From assembly GCA_023436515.1 (NCBI GenBank), contig JAEZIV010000215.1:1-6012 (forward strand): a stretch of 6,012 nucleotides of DNA, given 5' to 3'. The notes beneath the pieces were generated by a model. It had not been told where the DNA came from. It saw nothing but the letters and a program-made list of their open reading frames with translations, and did no database searches. This DNA comes from Bacillota bacterium. Lineage in GTDB: Bacteria > Bacillota > Clostridia > Acetivibrionales > DSM-1351. The stretch's first letter is position 1, and each line of letters opens with the position of its first letter. The translations under genes were made by a program, and so were the position numbers. This document shows, one piece after another, positions 5,601 to 6,012 of this stretch.

Positions 5601-6012
5601 ATGAACAAAAGAGAGCAGCAGAGAAATGACCGTCGGGAGCAAATACTGATGTGCAGTCTGGATTTGATCATCAGCCACGGATTTGAAGCAACTACCATTA
5701 GAGAAGTTGCAAAAAGACTAAATATAAGTACCGGACTTTTTTTCAACTACTTTGAGTCAAAGGAAAGGATTTACGAGGAGTTGATCAGGCTAGGTCTTTC
5801 AGGCCCCCACGATGTATTACAAATACTTAATGATGACAGCTTAACACCTATTCAGGCCTTTGAGAGGATTACCGAGGAAATATTTACAGCACTGCGATGC
5901 GAATCCATAACAGCTAAAATATTTATTCTCATGAGCAGGTCTATGAACTCCCACGGTGTACCTGAGAGTATTAAGCTGTTACTCAGTCAATTTGATGCTG
6001 TTACGCCCATAC
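5601..6012 (+). CDS. TetR/AcrR family transcriptional regulator, N-terminal part (gene cut by window edge)
   Basis: The 137 complete codons starting at ATG 5601 remain open to the window end; family members are usually about 190-210 residues. The first 55 residues form a textbook TetR DNA-binding domain: RREQILMCSLDLIISHGFEATTIREVAKRLN (11-41), recognition helix ISTGLFFNYF (42-51), then ESKERIYEEL. The usual STGTLYYYF pattern appears as STGLFFNYF. The following helices (from about residue 57) belong to the ligand-binding and dimerisation domain, whose sequence does not reveal a ligand. The ATG is preceded by GAGG at 5591-5594, 6 bases away. The 125-base gap after the oxidoreductase contains no convincing terminator, so both genes are likely cotranscribed. 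The paired palindromes at 3934-3962 are the probable target. Family assignment is firm; target and effector are inferred. Confidence 0.93.
   Translation, partial: MNKREQQRNDRREQILMCSLDLIISHGFEATTIREVAKRLNISTGLFFNYFESKERIYEELIRLGLSGPHDVLQILNDDSLTPIQAFERITEEIFTALRCESITAKIFILMSRSMNSHGVPESIKLLLSQFDAVTPI

Overview
The window looks like a chromosomal segment from a low-to-moderate GC Firmicute, most likely a member of the Clostridia. The reasons are AT-rich intergenic DNA, strong GGAGG-type ribosome binding sites, sigma-A-type promoters, and a gene order matching the Bacillus/Clostridium cluster yaaO-tmk-yaaQ-yaaR-holB. The genus cannot be fixed from the sequence alone.

Positions 1-3846, all on the minus strand, hold that conserved housekeeping block. 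In transcription order it contains a PLP-dependent Orn/Lys/Arg-type decarboxylase (YaaO-like), thymidylate kinase (tmk), the cyclic di-AMP receptor protein DarA/PstA (yaaQ), a DUF327 YaaR-family protein, and the N-terminal half of the DNA polymerase III delta-prime subunit (holB, cut by the window edge). The block joins dTTP synthesis, a c-di-AMP sensor and clamp loading. An extended -10 promoter lies in front of tmk. A 146-bp gap between darA and yaaR carries a three-copy 10-bp repeat with phased A-tracts.

Positions 3847-4023 form a compact divergent control region. Two near-consensus promoters (each TTGACA, 17-bp spacer, 5/6 match at -10) point away from each other with their -35 boxes 26 bp apart. 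Directly downstream of the rightward promoter are two tandem copies of the palindrome TGAAC-N4-GTTCA, which look like paired operators. The leftward promoter overlaps the first possible start codon of the decarboxylase, so that protein probably starts further downstream.

Positions 4024-6012, on the plus strand, hold a phytoene-desaturase-like FAD oxidoreductase (COG1233 type) followed by a TetR/AcrR-family regulator that runs off the window end. The simplest model is a small module in which the TetR protein represses the oxidoreductase, and perhaps itself, through the paired palindromes. No tRNA, rRNA, CRISPR, insertion sequence or phage element was seen, and no gene-free stretch exceeds 300 bases. 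The known genes account for nearly everything. The least explained parts are the divergent control region, the repeat-bearing N-terminus of the decarboxylase and the phased repeat between darA and yaaR.
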